The position numbers and the translations under genes were made by a program. DNA of 64,000 bases from Ursus arctos. Its lineage: Eukaryota; Chordata; Mammalia; Carnivora; Ursidae. The stretch covers positions 71,800,727-71,864,726 of the forward strand of contig NW_026623100.1 of the NCBI RefSeq assembly GCF_023065955.2. The letters run 5' to 3'. Below, in pieces: positions 38,101-48,153 of the stretch (positions are counted from its first letter, which is position 1; each line of letters begins with the position of its first letter). The notes under the pieces were generated by a model. The model was not told the origin of the DNA and did not search any database. It was given only the letters and a program-made list of their open reading frames with translations.

Positions 38101-41100
38101 ATCTCTAGGATCTATCCACTACTAATCTGATTTCTGTCCCTATAGTTTTGCCTTTTTCGGATGTCACATAAATGGAACCACACAGGATACAGTCTTTTGA
38201 ATTTGACTTCTTTTATTTAGCATTTGAAATACATCCATGTCATTCCATGTAATAGTGGTGTCTGTTCCTTTTTATTGTTGAGTACTAGTCTCTTCTTTGG
38301 ATGTACCACATTTTCTTTATCCATTTACCTGTTGGAGGATATTTAGGTTGTTTCCAATTTTCAGCATTTATAAGTAAAGCCGCTTTAAGCATTTGCATAC
38401 AGGGTTCTGTGTAAACTTAAGATCTGATTTCTCTTTATAAATACTTAGGAGTAGGATCACTAGGTCATATGGTATATGTCCCACTAGGTCATATATTTAA
38501 TTTTATTAGATACTTACAAAGTATTTTCCAAAGTGACCAGACTGCTTTGCATTCCCAATAGCACTATATGTGAGATTTTGTTGCTCTGTATTTTGTACTG
38601 GTAAGTTGTTTTTTGTTTGCTTCTTTTAAGTTGTTCTAGTGGTTATATAATGGTAATATTGTGGTTCAAATGTGCATTTCTCTAATGACAAATGATATTG
38701 AACATGTTATCAGTTATTTATCTGCCATCATTTGTACTCCTTGGCAAATATATCTGTTCAAATTTCTTGCTCATTTGTATTGGGTTTGTTTATTATTGAA
38801 GTTTGAGAGTTCTTAACATATTCTGGATAGAAGTCCTTTATCAGATGTGTTTTGCAAATATTTTCTCTCAGGCTCAAGATGAGCATGTCTTTTTATTCTT
38901 TTTATATCTTCAGTGTCTTTTGATGAACAGAAACATAATTTTGATGAAGTTCAATTTATCAGTTCTTTTATGAATTGTGTTTTTAATGTCATATCTAAAA
39001 ACTGTCAAAGTCACATAAATTTCCTATGTTTTTGTACAAAATTTTATAATATCAGGGTTTTTTAAGGATTATGACCTATTTTGAATTAATTTTTGTATTT
39101 TTGCAGAGTATTGGTCAAGTTCACTTTTACTGCTTACGGATATCCTAATTGTTCCAGTGTTATTTGTGGAAAAGACTGGCTTTCTATTCCTTTAATATAG
39201 GTGCCTATGCTTTTACCAATATCACACTGTCTTGATTAGTGCAGTTCTATAATAAGTCTTGAGATCAGGGTAGTGTGAGTTCTTCAAATTTGTTATTTTT
39301 CAAAATTCTTTGGGATATTCTGATTCTTTTGCATTTTTATACAGATTTAACAACTAGCTGTGCATTCCTCGAAAAAAAAAAAAAATCCTGCTGGAATTTT
39401 GATTATGATTGTGTTGAATTTTTAGCTTAATCTTGGGGAGGGGGACTTCTTAATATCAAGTCTTTCAGTCCATGGACATGATATATTCTCCATTTATTCA
39501 GGTCATCTTTGATTTTTTTCATCAGTGTTTCGAATGTTTTTGTCTACAGATATCACACATACTTTGTTAGATTTCTACCTAAGTATTTTATAATTTTTTG
39601 GTACTATTGTGAATGATATTTTAAAATTTTTATTTCCAATCTGTTTGTTGCAAATATACAGAAATACGGCTGGTTTTTGCATATTGACTTTGTATATTAC
39701 AACTTTGTTAAATTCACTAGTTAGTATGGTAAAATTTTTGTAGATTATTTGAAATTTTCTCCAAAGACAATGCTATGAATAAAAACACTTTTATTTCTGT
39801 GTTTCCATTCTGTATGTCTTTTAATTATCTTTCTTGCCTTATTACCTTTGCTAGTACATCCAGTACAGTATTCAACAAGAGTGATAAGAGGGCACATCCT
39901 TGCCTTGTCCCTGATCTTCAGGGCAGATCATTCACTCTTTGACTCCTAAGTATACAGAGAGAATATATTTTGTATGATTTCAGTTCTTTAAATTTGTTGA
40001 GGAGTGTTTTATTCCCAGAATATGGCCTATCATGGTGAATGTTTCATGCGTACTTGAGAAGAATGTTGATTCTGTGTTGTTGAGTAGTCAAAAATGTCCA
40101 TTAGCTTAAGTTGACAGTGTACTAGTCAGGTAATACTGCCCAGGTTTTCCACATTGTCAATGATTTTCTATCTATTTCTGTCCACTACTGAGGAGGCAGT
40201 GTTGAAGTCTTCAAGTATATTTTGAGGATTAATCTATTTCTCCTTTCAGTTATATGCATCTTGCTTCATGTATTTTTAATCTCTTTTGCTTACTGCCCGA
40301 AAATTTAGGATTGTTATATCTTCTTGGTGAAATAATCCCTTTTCATTATGTAATGTCTCTCTGATAGTCATATAACCACTCCAGCTTTTTGCTTTTTGTT
40401 TGTTTTGTGGACACGTGTTTGTATTGTATAACTTTTCTATAGTTTTTACTTTTAACCTATTATGTTTTTACATTTAGATTGTTTCTATATTAAAATTGGC
40501 TTTCTTGCAGATTATGTAGATTGAGATAGATAGATAGATAGATAGATATCATGTTTTTTGGTACAATCTGACAATCCTGTGTTTCATTGCTATTTTTAGA
40601 CCATTTACATTTAATGTGATCATTACTCTGGTTGGATTGAAATCTATCATCCTTCTACTTTTTTCTATATGTTCCATCTGTTGTTTGTCTTTCCTTCTCT
40701 TTCTTTTTGCTTTTGTATTTATTGTATGTATTATATGTTTCCAGGATTCCATTTTATCTCCACTATTGACTTATGACTCATTTTAAATTTTTCTGTGATT
40801 ATGCTAGGATTGACAACATACAACTTTAAGTAATCACAGTCTACTCTCAAACAATATAACGACACATCATGTATAGTGTAAGAATCTTACAACAGTATAT
40901 TCTCAATCCCTTCCTCTCACGTTTTGTACTATTGTCACACATTTTATTTTCACCTATGCTATCAACTCATAATACTTTGTTATTATTTTTTATTTGATTA
41001 ATCAATTATATATAGAATGAATATGGCTAAGATAAAAAATATGTCTTTTGTATTCATCTTCATTTTAACCATTTCCAGGAATCTTGATTTCTTTGTGTAA

Positions 41101-44100
41101 ATCCAGCTTTCTCCCTGGTATCATAATCAGTTTGCCAGAAAGCCATTTTTTAACACTGCATGTACAACTGATATGCTATTACCAAAAGCTCTGCTTTTCT
41201 TTGCTTGAAAAACTCCTTATTCTCCATTTTTGAAAATATTTTGACTGGATATAGTTTTCTGCATTTACCATATTTTTCTTTCAGCACTTTGAAAATACCC
41301 ATTCATTATTTTCTGACTTCCATAACAGTCTCCAATCCCACTTCCTGTGGTGGAGGGGTTTTTCTTTCCCTTTCCCCCATAGCGGTGGATCTTTACCTGT
41401 GCCCTAGGGGTAACAGTGTTTGAAGCCCTTCTTCTGGCAGTGTGAGACTTTTGTTACTTAGGAAACATGAAGCAAGGTGGAGTTTTAGGCTTTTCTCAAA
41501 GTGGTAACTGCCCTTGTCCTCCAAACCTGCACTACCAAGGACTGCTTTCTCTCATTACCCATCCTGCCTACAGTCTTTCTCATAAGCAACTAGTAAAGTC
41601 CATGAAAAAAAGCATGTAAGAGAGCATTTCCTGGGTCTGTGACTTTCAGGGCTTCTTTGTTCTCTCATTAGTCCACATTTGTCCTTTAGCAATATTGTTT
41701 TTTTTTAATTATCTCAATTTTTCATACTTGCTTATATATGGTGTCTGGTATGTTGTCCTCCATTGCTTTGCCAAAGATGTGCCAGTTCTTGAATTCCCTA
41801 TGTTGTTAAAGAGAACCTTAGATTTTTCCCTTAGACTTTTTTTCTTTACATTTCATGTTAGTCTGTTGTCCTGTTACCTCAGCTCTCTAATGGGTTCAAT
41901 AAATGTTATCATTTTTTTTTTAGATTATCTGGGTTTTTCTTGTTGTTAAGATAGGAATATCATCTGTCTTTCCAACTTTCTACATCCTAGGCAGATTCTT
42001 AATGTTTTAAGTCATACAGCTTCTCAGGAAAGTATTTTTTTAGTAACTTTACCTCAAATTTCTATATTTTTATTGACAAATTATATACCTGTACTACTGT
42101 ACAAATGTCTAAATTATAAAACAAACCCAAAAATAGGAATACGGAAGGATGATGTGGATACCTGTTTTGAATATGGTGACATAAACGGACTGGTCCCTAT
42201 TTATTCCCTCTGGAAACTACTCAAAAGCAGTAAGGAGAACTGTATTCCTCTGTGTTTCAAAGCCAAACTAGTCATGAGTTGGGTGACTCCTGCCAACAGT
42301 CACTATCCCCACTTTGCTATTGTTGCCAAAAAAAAAAAAAAAGTTAATGGTTTTTTCACACATATATAGATAGATATAGAGATCTTTCACCATTAGAAAG
42401 TGAATTTTACTTGTTTTTTTTTCCCCAATATACGCTGCCTCAGAGAAACCGTGATCTAAATAATGTACAGACCTAAACAGACAAATGATTATCTAAATAA
42501 GCCATGTTTATTAAAAAACAGTTTGTTTCCAGGACAGCAGAGAAGAAGGGATCTTTTGAATTATGAAATCAAATCAGCCTTAGAATATTAACCTTGACCT
42601 TTGCCATAAAACCTCTAATTGTTCCAAGGAAAACCAATCTGTTTCAGTGATGAGTAACAAAAACAGAACCAGCACAGAATATAAGCAAAGATACTGAGAA
42701 AAAGACAAAGAAGGGTAAAATCTAATAAGAGACACGGATCTTTCACTAGAAATAATAGCCAAAGTATAGGTAAAAATTGTGCCTAAACTTGAACTTTTAA
42801 AAACTTAATAAAGCAAGTCAGGGTCATAAAGTAGAAATGTAAGAATCAGGGGACAGATAGTAAAAAGTTAAATGGTAGAACTCTGGAAATTAGTAGAATT
42901 GAAAAATAAGATCTTAGAGAGAAAATGACAGAAAATAGATCAGAGGTAAAGAAAATCCAACATACATATAACTGAAATCCCTGAAGAAAAATACTGACAT
43001 TATGTTCTGAGTGGAGAAGGAGAGGGTTATGTGTGGTAAATACAAAGATGCAAATGTATATAAAAATATAAACCAGAAAACATCTTAAATTATCAAAGAT
43101 TTTAATGCATACATTAAAGTATTAAAATAAATCGAACAAAATGATCATCATCAAGATGTGCCCTAATAAAATTTTTTGACATCAAAGATGAAGTAGCAAT
43201 TCTTTGGGCAGCCTGCACATATGAGTGGGGTAAAAATCAAGCTGTCCTCAGTCTTTTCCATAGCAGCACTCAATAGCAAAAGACAGTGGAGCACAACATA
43301 TAAAAAATCTAAGAAAATGGAAAGAAAATAATCACAGATTCTGTATCCAGCTAAAACTTCATTCAGGTAAAAAGAAAACAGATCAGTTGAGAATATCAAG
43401 GATTGTTATTTCCATAAGATTTTCTTGAGAAAACTAGAAGATAACATTTTGGCCAACATGTAGATGACTAGAAACACAAAGGGACAAATAAGCACAGAAT
43501 ATATTTAATCACAGATCTAAAACTAAAACAATTGTAGAGAATAGGGTGGTAGAAAAGAAAGCACACATTATGTGTCCTAACAATGTAGAAATTATATAAC
43601 TAATGAAAACTGGAAAATGTGGAGGAAAAAGACCTAAGGAAGAGTAAGTATGTTGATATCTTCAGTTATAATAGGTGATCAAAGGATAAGATGTAAATCT
43701 AATAAACAGAAATAAAAGAATCTTTAATAATGAAAATTTAAACATTTAGAAAGAGGAAACAAGTAAAATTGGATGGTTGCAGAAGAAATCGAGGATAAGA
43801 GAGAGGTGAAAAAGTACTGTAATTTCATTTTTCTCACTGTAAAAAAATAATAGATCCTGGATTTTTAAAAAAAAAGAACCAACAGTACTATAAAAAGTTA
43901 TACTCACACAGGTAACCAATAGAAAGAAATAATACAAACCTTCCTAAATCTTAAACGAAGCACACATACAGACATGCACAAAGGAAAAAAAAAAAAAAAC
44001 ACCCAATGAACAATCTTTTAAAATCTTTAAACAAGGAAAATGCAATAAAAATCATAAGAAAGAACCATTATCACATATATTTGTAATACCAATAAATACA

Positions 44101-45048
44101 AGTGGCCTAAAACTCAACTTTGTTTAAAAATTAAGACTTCCAGGTTGGAACACATAGCAGAATCCAAATCTTGCTCTATTCCAGAGAAACAGCTAAAACT
44201 AAGTGTTCAGAAAGGTTGACGATAAAAGTAAGTGTGAAGATACACACAGGTAATTGTAAATATAAGACAAGGTTAGAGTCAAGCCACGAAGGCAGCAAAC
44301 TAGATAAAGGAGTATACTTCATAATATTAAAATGTGCAATTCACAAAAAGAAAACTAAAATAGTTCTTTTGGTGATTAACCAAACTTTCTTCAGAGTATT
44401 CCATTTTGCCATGGACAATTTATGTCTGTTGCCCTTTTACTTTTTATAGAAACTTACACTCTTAAAACATCAATGTTTAAGTAATAAATTATATGATCAT
44501 CTTACATTTATTCTGGGAATGGCAAGGATAGTTCCATACAAGGAAATAGGCTCACATAAATGCAAGGAGTTTCAGGACTGTTCCATTGGCCTTAGAATAC
44601 CGCAGGTCTAATGCAGTACTATAACCTTTTATAAGCTCTTATAAGCCTCTGTTTTTTCAGCATTCACCTCCTTTAGCTCACTCGATCACAGCTGTGACAT
44701 ATGTTCCTTTTACAGGGTCCCTTAAAAGGCTTTCTGGAAGATTTAGGCAGACTGCAAAAGAAGTTTTATGCCAAAGACGAACGGTTACTTTGCCCTATCA
44801 GGACCTACCTGGTTACAGCCAGGAGTGCAGCCAGTTCAGGCGCCCGCGTGCTGAAAACACTTCGCCGCTGGGGTCTAGAGATAGACGAAGCTCTTTTCCT
44901 TGCTGGAGCCCCCAAAGGTCCCATTTTGGTGAAGATAAGGCCCCACATTTTCTTTGATGATCACATGTTCCACATTGAAGGCGCGCAGAAGCTCGGCACC
45001 ATCACAGCTCATGTACCTTATGGCATTAATCAAAAAATGAACAATTAG
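26073..45048 (+). CDS. NT5C1B: NT5C1B, cytosolic 5'-nucleotidase IB (whole gene, 10 coding exons)
   Basis: Cytosolic 5'-nucleotidase that dephosphorylates AMP (and IMP/dNMPs less well) to nucleosides; in other mammals it is testis-enriched. Join of coding exons: 26073-26105, 28077-28166, 28474-28656, 29264-29401, 31258-31725, 32029-32196, 33351-33480, 36369-36491, 36914-37098, 44716-45048. Every intron is GT-AG and phases agree, giving 616 codons plus TAG, close to the roughly 610 residues of the human protein. Residues 1-304 are a low-complexity, Ser/Pro/Arg-rich N-terminal region, probably disordered. Residues 305-616 are the conserved NT5C (HAD-like) catalytic domain, with the DxDxV signature DGDAV at 470-474. 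The start is chosen because MSQTSLKQK matches the family N-terminus and the ATG has a purine at -3. RDH14 lies 3.1 kb downstream on the same strand. No frameshift or stop was seen, so the gene is probably functional. Identity rests on remembered family sequence, not on a database search. Confidence 0.95.
26106..28076 (+). other. NT5C1B intron 1
   Basis: GTGAGT to TTAAG. It contains an L2-like fragment at about 26290-26660 (GAGCTGGGTTTTGAAGAACG) and a carnivore L1 3' end at 27059-27251. Nothing coding. Confidence 0.75.
27059..27251 (+). mobile_element. Carnivore L1 3' end, short insertion
   Basis: Carnivore L1 3'UTR phrases GTAAGGAGGGCACGTATTGC and TGCACTGGGTGTTATATGC, ending AATATAATAAAAAAACATTTA(n). 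Perfect 12 bp target-site duplication GAGTATTATGCA at 27047-27058 and 27252-27263. Only about 190 bp of the element was copied. Confidence 0.88.
28077..28166 (+). CDS. NT5C1B: NT5C1B coding exon 2
   Basis: Thirty codons from [10 protein letters not shown] to SGVRLSTQ, phase 0 at both ends. The acceptor is a T-rich tract ending ATTAAG; the donor is CAG|GTGAGC. The peptide aligns without gaps to the human segment between its start exon and the MRRAVNP exon. It is highly charged, with no domain. Confidence 0.85.
28474..28656 (+). CDS. NT5C1B: NT5C1B coding exon 3
   Basis: 61 codons, [10 protein letters not shown] to RQITMIR, with a CTTTCAG acceptor and an AGG|GTGAGC donor. It contains a Cys-rich stretch ([16 protein letters not shown]) and a short hydrophobic segment ([11 protein letters not shown]). 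The exon begins with ATG, so it could serve as an alternative start if upstream exons were skipped. Confidence 0.92.
29264..29401 (+). CDS. NT5C1B: NT5C1B coding exon 4
   Basis: 46 codons from [10 protein letters not shown] to SKSTSLK. The acceptor is TTTTTTCCTCCAAAG and the donor AAG|GTAGAG. The segment is Ser/Arg-rich with SRSPSTR- and DEPRSKS-like repeats, consistent with a disordered, phosphorylatable linker. Phase 0 on both sides. Confidence 0.92.
29455..29690 (+). repeat. MIR element
   Basis: TAGTTAACATTTATTGATGC..TATGTCCCAGGCCCTG..CCTCATTCCACAGTTGAGAAAATTG..GTAACTTGCCTAAG. Confidence 0.8.
29787..30307 (+). mobile_element. Carnivore L1 3' end (5'-truncated)
   Basis: L1 ORF2 end and 3'UTR: AACAGCCAAACTATGGAAAG, GATGTCCATTGACAGATG, AACACTACTCAGCCATC, ATCTCACTCATATGTGG, CATAAGAGACTCTTAATC, then GGAGGGCATGTGATGTAATG and a GGTTTAAGCTAAAAAAA tail. 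About 520 bp of an element normally several kb long; no intact ORF. Confidence 0.9.
31258..31725 (+). CDS. NT5C1B: NT5C1B coding exon 5 (Pro/Ser-rich linker)
   Basis: 156 codons from [10 protein letters not shown] to SCSRPRP, with a GCTCCAG acceptor and a CCG|GTGAGC donor. It holds a proline run with two copies of PPTPPM, the conserved block [10 protein letters not shown], the stretch [20 protein letters not shown], and an acidic run before AYWAS. The exon is GC-rich. The ORF stays open past the donor to 31998, so retention of the next intron would add about 91 residues before a stop. Confidence 0.93.
32029..32196 (+). CDS. NT5C1B: NT5C1B coding exon 6 (start of catalytic domain)
   Basis: 56 codons, [10 protein letters not shown] to GPAFRFVK, with a CTCTCTGCAG acceptor and an AAG|GTACCC donor. 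It encodes the first strand of the NT5C domain and the [13 protein letters not shown] helix. Phase 0 at both ends. Confidence 0.95.
32197..33350 (+). other. NT5C1B intron 6
   Basis: GTACCC to CTGCAG. Contains a G-run at about 32618-32628, the U6 pseudogene (32852-32950) and a poly-A tract near 33018. Confidence 0.8.
32852..32950 (+). pseudogene. U6 snRNA pseudogene in NT5C1B intron 6
   Basis: The stretch matches U6 snRNA along its length: AGCACATAT, CTAAAATTGGAAC, ATACAG, ATTAGCATGGC, CAAGGAT and GAAGCATTC are all in order. Many substitutions are present, including in the ACAGAGA box region (reads ACAGAAACC) and the 5' stem, and the terminal T run is lost. It is a processed, non-functional copy. 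It lies in the sense direction between coding exons 6 and 7. Confidence 0.85.
33351..33480 (+). CDS. NT5C1B: NT5C1B coding exon 7
   Basis: 43 codons plus one base, [10 protein letters not shown] to LINSVNHY. The acceptor is TAACCTGCAG and the donor G|GTAAGT. It contains the conserved core segment [15 protein letters not shown]. The exon ends in phase 1, matched by the next exon. Confidence 0.95.
34252..34445 (+). mobile_element. CAN-SINE
   Basis: Head GCGTGCCTGGTGGCTCAGTC, CT-rich body, AAATAAATAAATAAAATC tail. 16 bp target-site duplication AAGGCTGATATCTGAG at 34236-34251, and with one change at 34446-34461. Confidence 0.94.
35017..35065 (+). repeat. Tandem duplication, 26 bp period
   Basis: The 23 bp unit CCAATTTTGGCTTAAGTGAA plus AAA occurs at 35017-35039 and again at 35043-35065 without change. 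Confidence 0.9.
35617..35836 (+). mobile_element. CAN-SINE, older copy
   Basis: Head GGACAGCTGGTTGGCTCGGTC, core TCATGATCTCAGGGTTCTGG, tail CAAATAAATAAATC. Target-site duplication TTCAAGTCAAG at 35606-35616 and 35837-35847. Confidence 0.9.
36369..36491 (+). CDS. NT5C1B: NT5C1B coding exon 8
   Basis: Two bases complete a Gly codon; 40 codons follow ([10 protein letters not shown] to VQEAIQE) plus one base. The acceptor is AATAATAG, a weak pyrimidine tract preceded by CTTTCTTGCCC; the donor is G|GTATTC. It carries the [19 protein letters not shown] segment of the catalytic domain. Confidence 0.95.
36914..37098 (+). CDS. NT5C1B: NT5C1B coding exon 9 (catalytic DGDAV motif)
   Basis: Two bases plus 61 codons, [10 protein letters not shown] to ENKPLAQ, with a TGCCAG acceptor and a CAG|GTAGGT donor. 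It encodes [15 protein letters not shown], which carries the DxDxV aspartates expected to act as nucleophile and acid/base in HAD-like nucleotidases (Asp470 and Asp472 here). It ends in phase 0, as does the upstream side of RDH14 exon 2. Confidence 0.96.
37940..41950 (-). mobile_element. Ancient L1, antisense, fragmented
   Basis: Reverse L1 phrases run from the 3' end (GAGGTATAATTTATATATAG, CACATAAATGGAACCACACAGG, AGAAGTCCTTTATCAGATG) through ORF2 (TTGATTAGTGCAGTTCTATAATAAG, CATCCTTGCCTTGTCCCTGATC) (quoted in pieces). On the minus strand at about 40560-40640 a peptide like [13 protein letters not shown] recalls the start of L1 ORF2. The frame is broken throughout, and about 1 kb seems to be missing from ORF2. 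Limits approximate. Confidence 0.75.
40522..40548 (+). repeat. (GATA)n microsatellite
   Basis: Five to six tandem ATAG units in the antisense L1. Confidence 0.85.
42480..43760 (+). mobile_element. Probable ancient L1 (5' region/ORF1 side) fragment
   Basis: A-rich sequence with phrases typical of old L1 5' regions (AAAAGACAGTGGAGCACAAC, ATTCTGTATCCAGCTAAAAC). Highly diverged; family uncertain. Confidence 0.45.
44716..45048 (+). CDS. NT5C1B: NT5C1B coding exon 10 (terminal, with stop)
   Basis: 110 codons and TAG. The acceptor is TTCCTTTTACAG. The sequence runs from [10 protein letters not shown] through [33 protein letters not shown] and [15 protein letters not shown] to the C-terminal NQKMNN. 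The AGAPKGP and FFDD segments are conserved parts of the NT5C active-site fold. It is separated from exon 9 by a 7.6 kb repeat-filled intron. Confidence 0.96.
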   Translation, partial: GPLKGFLEDLGRLQKKFYAKDERLLCPIRTYLVTARSAASSGARVLKTLRRWGLEIDEALFLAGAPKGPILVKIRPHIFFDDHMFHIEGAQKLGTITAHVPYGINQKMNN

Positions 45049-45062
45049 GGATGGGGAGGAGA

Positions 45063-45068
45063 AATAAA
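45063..45068 (+). terminator. Polyadenylation signal of NT5C1B
   Basis: AATAAA lies 15 bases after the NT5C1B stop codon. If used, the 3'UTR would be very short (about 40 nt). This is the nearest canonical hexamer; use is inferred from position. Confidence 0.6.
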
Positions 45069-47400
45069 GCAGTAAGTCCGGTATTACAGAAGCCACTTCT
45101 TGTGGATCTCTAGGGTAATTAGATAGGTATTTCAGAAGATTGGACCAGAACTTAGTTCATTTGGAAAGGTTTCCTCTTGATTTTTTTGAAAATATTTTGA
45201 ACCCTCAAGTTAATTTCAAGCTACTTCTCTTTGAGCTGTCAGTGCTGTTGAACACCACTGCACCTACCCTTGTGTGTAACTCATACTGATGACTCTTTAG
45301 GATAAGCTTAGAACTTGAATGTTTGAACGCTGAAGGGGCTATAGCCTAGTTAGTTTTGCAAAGCATTGCTCATTTTTGGATGTTAGTAGATAAAATGAAT
45401 TGATAACCATCATCATTGTAGAATATTGGTCTTCAAACAAGGACAGAGTAGGGTTAAACACTCTTCGAAATTAGAGCTTTTTATTCTGTTGCATCTGTGA
45501 CCAGCTTTTTAATCAATGCAAAATTAAAAGGTCACTCCACCTACATGAGTATACCAATTCTGACATCACTCATTCAGAAATAAATCAGCAGGTTATTCAG
45601 ATAGGGCACTTTCCTTCTAAGATGAGCTCCAGACAGAAGCTCCTGGCAAAGCTTCTTCGAAGCTTACCTGGTGGGGGCATTGCCTCTGGACCACAAGGCT
45701 TCATATTTGAAGTCTCTGGCTCTGGGCCTGGAAGGTAGATCCAATGTTTACGTGGAAAAAATGTCTTGGCTACCATTTCAAAATGTAACATGAAGTGTAG
45801 TATCCTAGCCTTTCACTGTTACCATTCTTTTGTTATTTTTATTTGTTTTCAAGAAACACTGACTGGTTTTTAACGATAATCTACTGCATAATAGGCACAG
45901 TGAGCTGGTTATTTTCATGCCACCTCATTTTCTTACAAACCAAGTGTTTGTAACAGAATAATATTATTACCCTCATTTTTATCAATGAAGAAAGATTCAC
46001 AAAGAAAAAGTAGCTTGTCCAGTAATGTGCAGCTAATAAATGGTAGAACTAAAATTCAAAATCAGGTCTTACTTCAAAAGCTATATTCTGTCTATTTTCT
46101 CTGTGTTATATAGCCTTCCACATCAAGCTGTTTTTATTAATTCCATGGCCATAGGACCCATCCTGAATAGATTAGTCATTCCATTAAGTTCTAGGCTTAA
46201 AGTACACAGCAGTTACATAGCAGATCTGGGGATTTCCCTCCTCCTCTCCTCTTCATGCCCTCTCTTGTTCCTTCTACCCCCACCTCTTTCTCTAGTGCAC
46301 CCATATACATACTCCACCCCACCTCTAGTTAAAGAAGACTGCTGCTGACATATAGCTTTCGCTCTGCTGCTTAATTTGATGTAAGCTAGTCCAAAATATA
46401 TCCGTCAAGACACTCATTAAGTACCTACTGTTTTCTATACATTCTCTAGTATGAGGACCACAAAAGAAACTCAGACATAATCCCATCCTTTAGGAAATTT
46501 AAAACCTCGAACAATCCAGTAGAGTAAGTCAGTCAAGGATGCAAACTGATATAGTCAACACTAGATGGCCGTTTGTCCTCTGTGCCAAGCGAGGGTCACA
46601 CAGGAAGTTGAGGCAGAGATCTACATGGGCTGGAAGTGGTCAGACAAGAGAACTGAGGTGAATTTTGAAGGATGGAGAAAATACGGATAGATTGTAAAAG
46701 AAAGAGGAAACAGATATGCTCCGGGATCAGTGAGTTTGAGAGGCAGCTTCAAATTACAGAAAGGGTGGAATAAAGCCCCATCCCTAGTGATTTCTGCTCT
46801 GGTGCCTTGTGGAACCCCCAGGGACAGCTCTCCTTCCCACCTGTGAGCTCCATCTCCAACACTCACATGAAACCTTCTTCTGGCATTCTAACCCTCTTCT
46901 ATTTGTAATATGACTGTTCACTGCATGTTACATCCTTCCCAAGAGAGTTTATCAAAATAATCTAGGGAGTTTATTTCAAACTATGCAGGTTGTGTGTCTC
47001 TTCTCTTGTCCTGATTATTCTAGAATGGGGGCTGTGGCAGGGGATGTCTCTATCTCTGTACCAGACAATAAGCACCTTGAGGGCAGAAATGGTGTCCTAT
47101 TCCTCTGTGACTCTCACAGGGCATCAGGCCTCGCACATATCAGATGGGTGAGTAGATGAATGAATGAGGACTTGAGAAGAGCTTGGTCTAAAGCTATGAA
47201 GTTTGCAGCTTGAAGATGGGTCCCTGTGGCAATAAACCCTGATATTTTTCAATCACTTTATAGTGTACAAAGCACTTCCCCTTCCATTATTACATTTAAT
47301 CGTCTCCTGGAGAAGGGGTGGAAGCACTTGTGAATGGGCCTACTCAGAAGTCTGTGTCTAGAGTAAGTCCAGGCTTTCCCACTGTATTTCTACCAGTATC
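45069..47400. other. Spacer between NT5C1B and RDH14
   Basis: No gene recognised. A MIR is likely at about 45870-46070 (CCCTCATTTTTATCAATGAAG, AGCTAATAAATGGTAGAAC) and an L2/MIR-like piece at 46400-46550. Confidence 0.5.
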
Positions 47401-47439
47401 AAATAAGACCACTGGAGGATGACTTTTGCTTTAGAGAGC

Positions 47440-47645
47440 AAGGCCACAATGGTTTTCAGTTCTCAGACTGAAATCACCTGGGAGCTTCTTAGAAATGCAG
47501 TCTCAGGTCCCATCTGGAACCTATTGAGTTCTAAACTCTGGTACTGGGCCCTTCAATTCGGGGGGGGGGGGGGGGGGGAGTTGTGTTGTTTTTACGAGCT
47601 CTGCGGGGGATTCTGATACTATGGTAACGTCTGAGAACCACTGGT
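47440..47645. mobile_element. hAT element (MER5-like) with internal G tract
   Basis: TTCTCAGACTGAAATCACCTGGGAGC, TTAGAAATGCAGTCTCAGG, then after the G run GATTCTGATACTATGG and GTCTGAGAACCACTGG at the end: MER5 landmark phrases in order. Confidence 0.65.
47560..47578 (+). repeat. Poly-G tract (19 G)
   Basis: Uninterrupted G19, about 575 bp upstream of the RDH14 ATG and within the hAT remnant. Confidence 0.85.
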
Positions 47646-47975
47646 CCATTTTGTTTCCGACTGGTTCATGTTGCTAAGTTCTTCGCCTCATCATACTAAA
47701 AAAGAGCTCTTCCTCAGACTCCATAAGGGTAGGAACCACTCATTCTCCTGAGTGGAGTAAAGTAAACCGCATGGAGGAGTAACAAGTCCCAGGAGTACTT
47801 AAAGGAAAACACACTAAGCAAGCCCTGATATGTGGGATTTGTAAATTCAAAATATTCCTAAGGCATTCCCACCGGGTCGACCACCACCACTCTGGGGTAT
47901 GTGCTCACCCTCCACGCTCAGGATGGGGGCCGGTTCCACCGAGTCCACGCGACTCAAGGCGCTGCACTCCCCTAA

Positions 47976-47980
47976 CCAAT
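47976..47980 (+). promoter_or_regulatory. CCAAT box (NF-Y type) upstream of RDH14
   Basis: AACCAATCC lies about 175 bp before the RDH14 ATG and 20 bp upstream of the ZNF143-type motif. Such a position is usual for NF-Y sites in CpG-island promoters. Binding is inferred. Confidence 0.5.
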
Positions 47981-48000
47981 CCCGTGCCCTCGAAAGGAAA

Positions 48001-48020
48001 ACTACAAGTCCCAGCATGCC
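48001..48020 (+). promoter_or_regulatory. ZNF143/THAP11-type SBS motif in RDH14 promoter
   Basis: ACTACAAGTCCCAGCATGCC is a near-exact match to the SBS element (ACTACAATTCCCAGCATGCC) bound by ZNF143, a known core-promoter and chromatin-looping factor. It lies 134 bp before the RDH14 ATG. Confidence 0.75.
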
Positions 48021-48153
48021 CTACGCCGCCCCGTCAGGCCGCAACAGGCCCCGCCCCAGAGTTCTTCGCGTGCAGGTGGCAGCTCCAGCCCCGCGCGTGC
48101 GGCGACTCCGGAAGTCCCGCGCGGGGGCCGGTGGGCCATCGGCCCCGGCGGCT

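Larger units (their letters stand above)
37099..44715 (+). other. NT5C1B intron 9 (7.6 kb, LINE-rich)
   Basis: GTAGGT to TTTACAG. Mostly ancient L1: antisense at about 37940-41950 and probable sense fragments at 42480-43760. Also a (GT)n at 37914-37930 and a (GATA)n at about 40522-40548. Confidence 0.75.
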
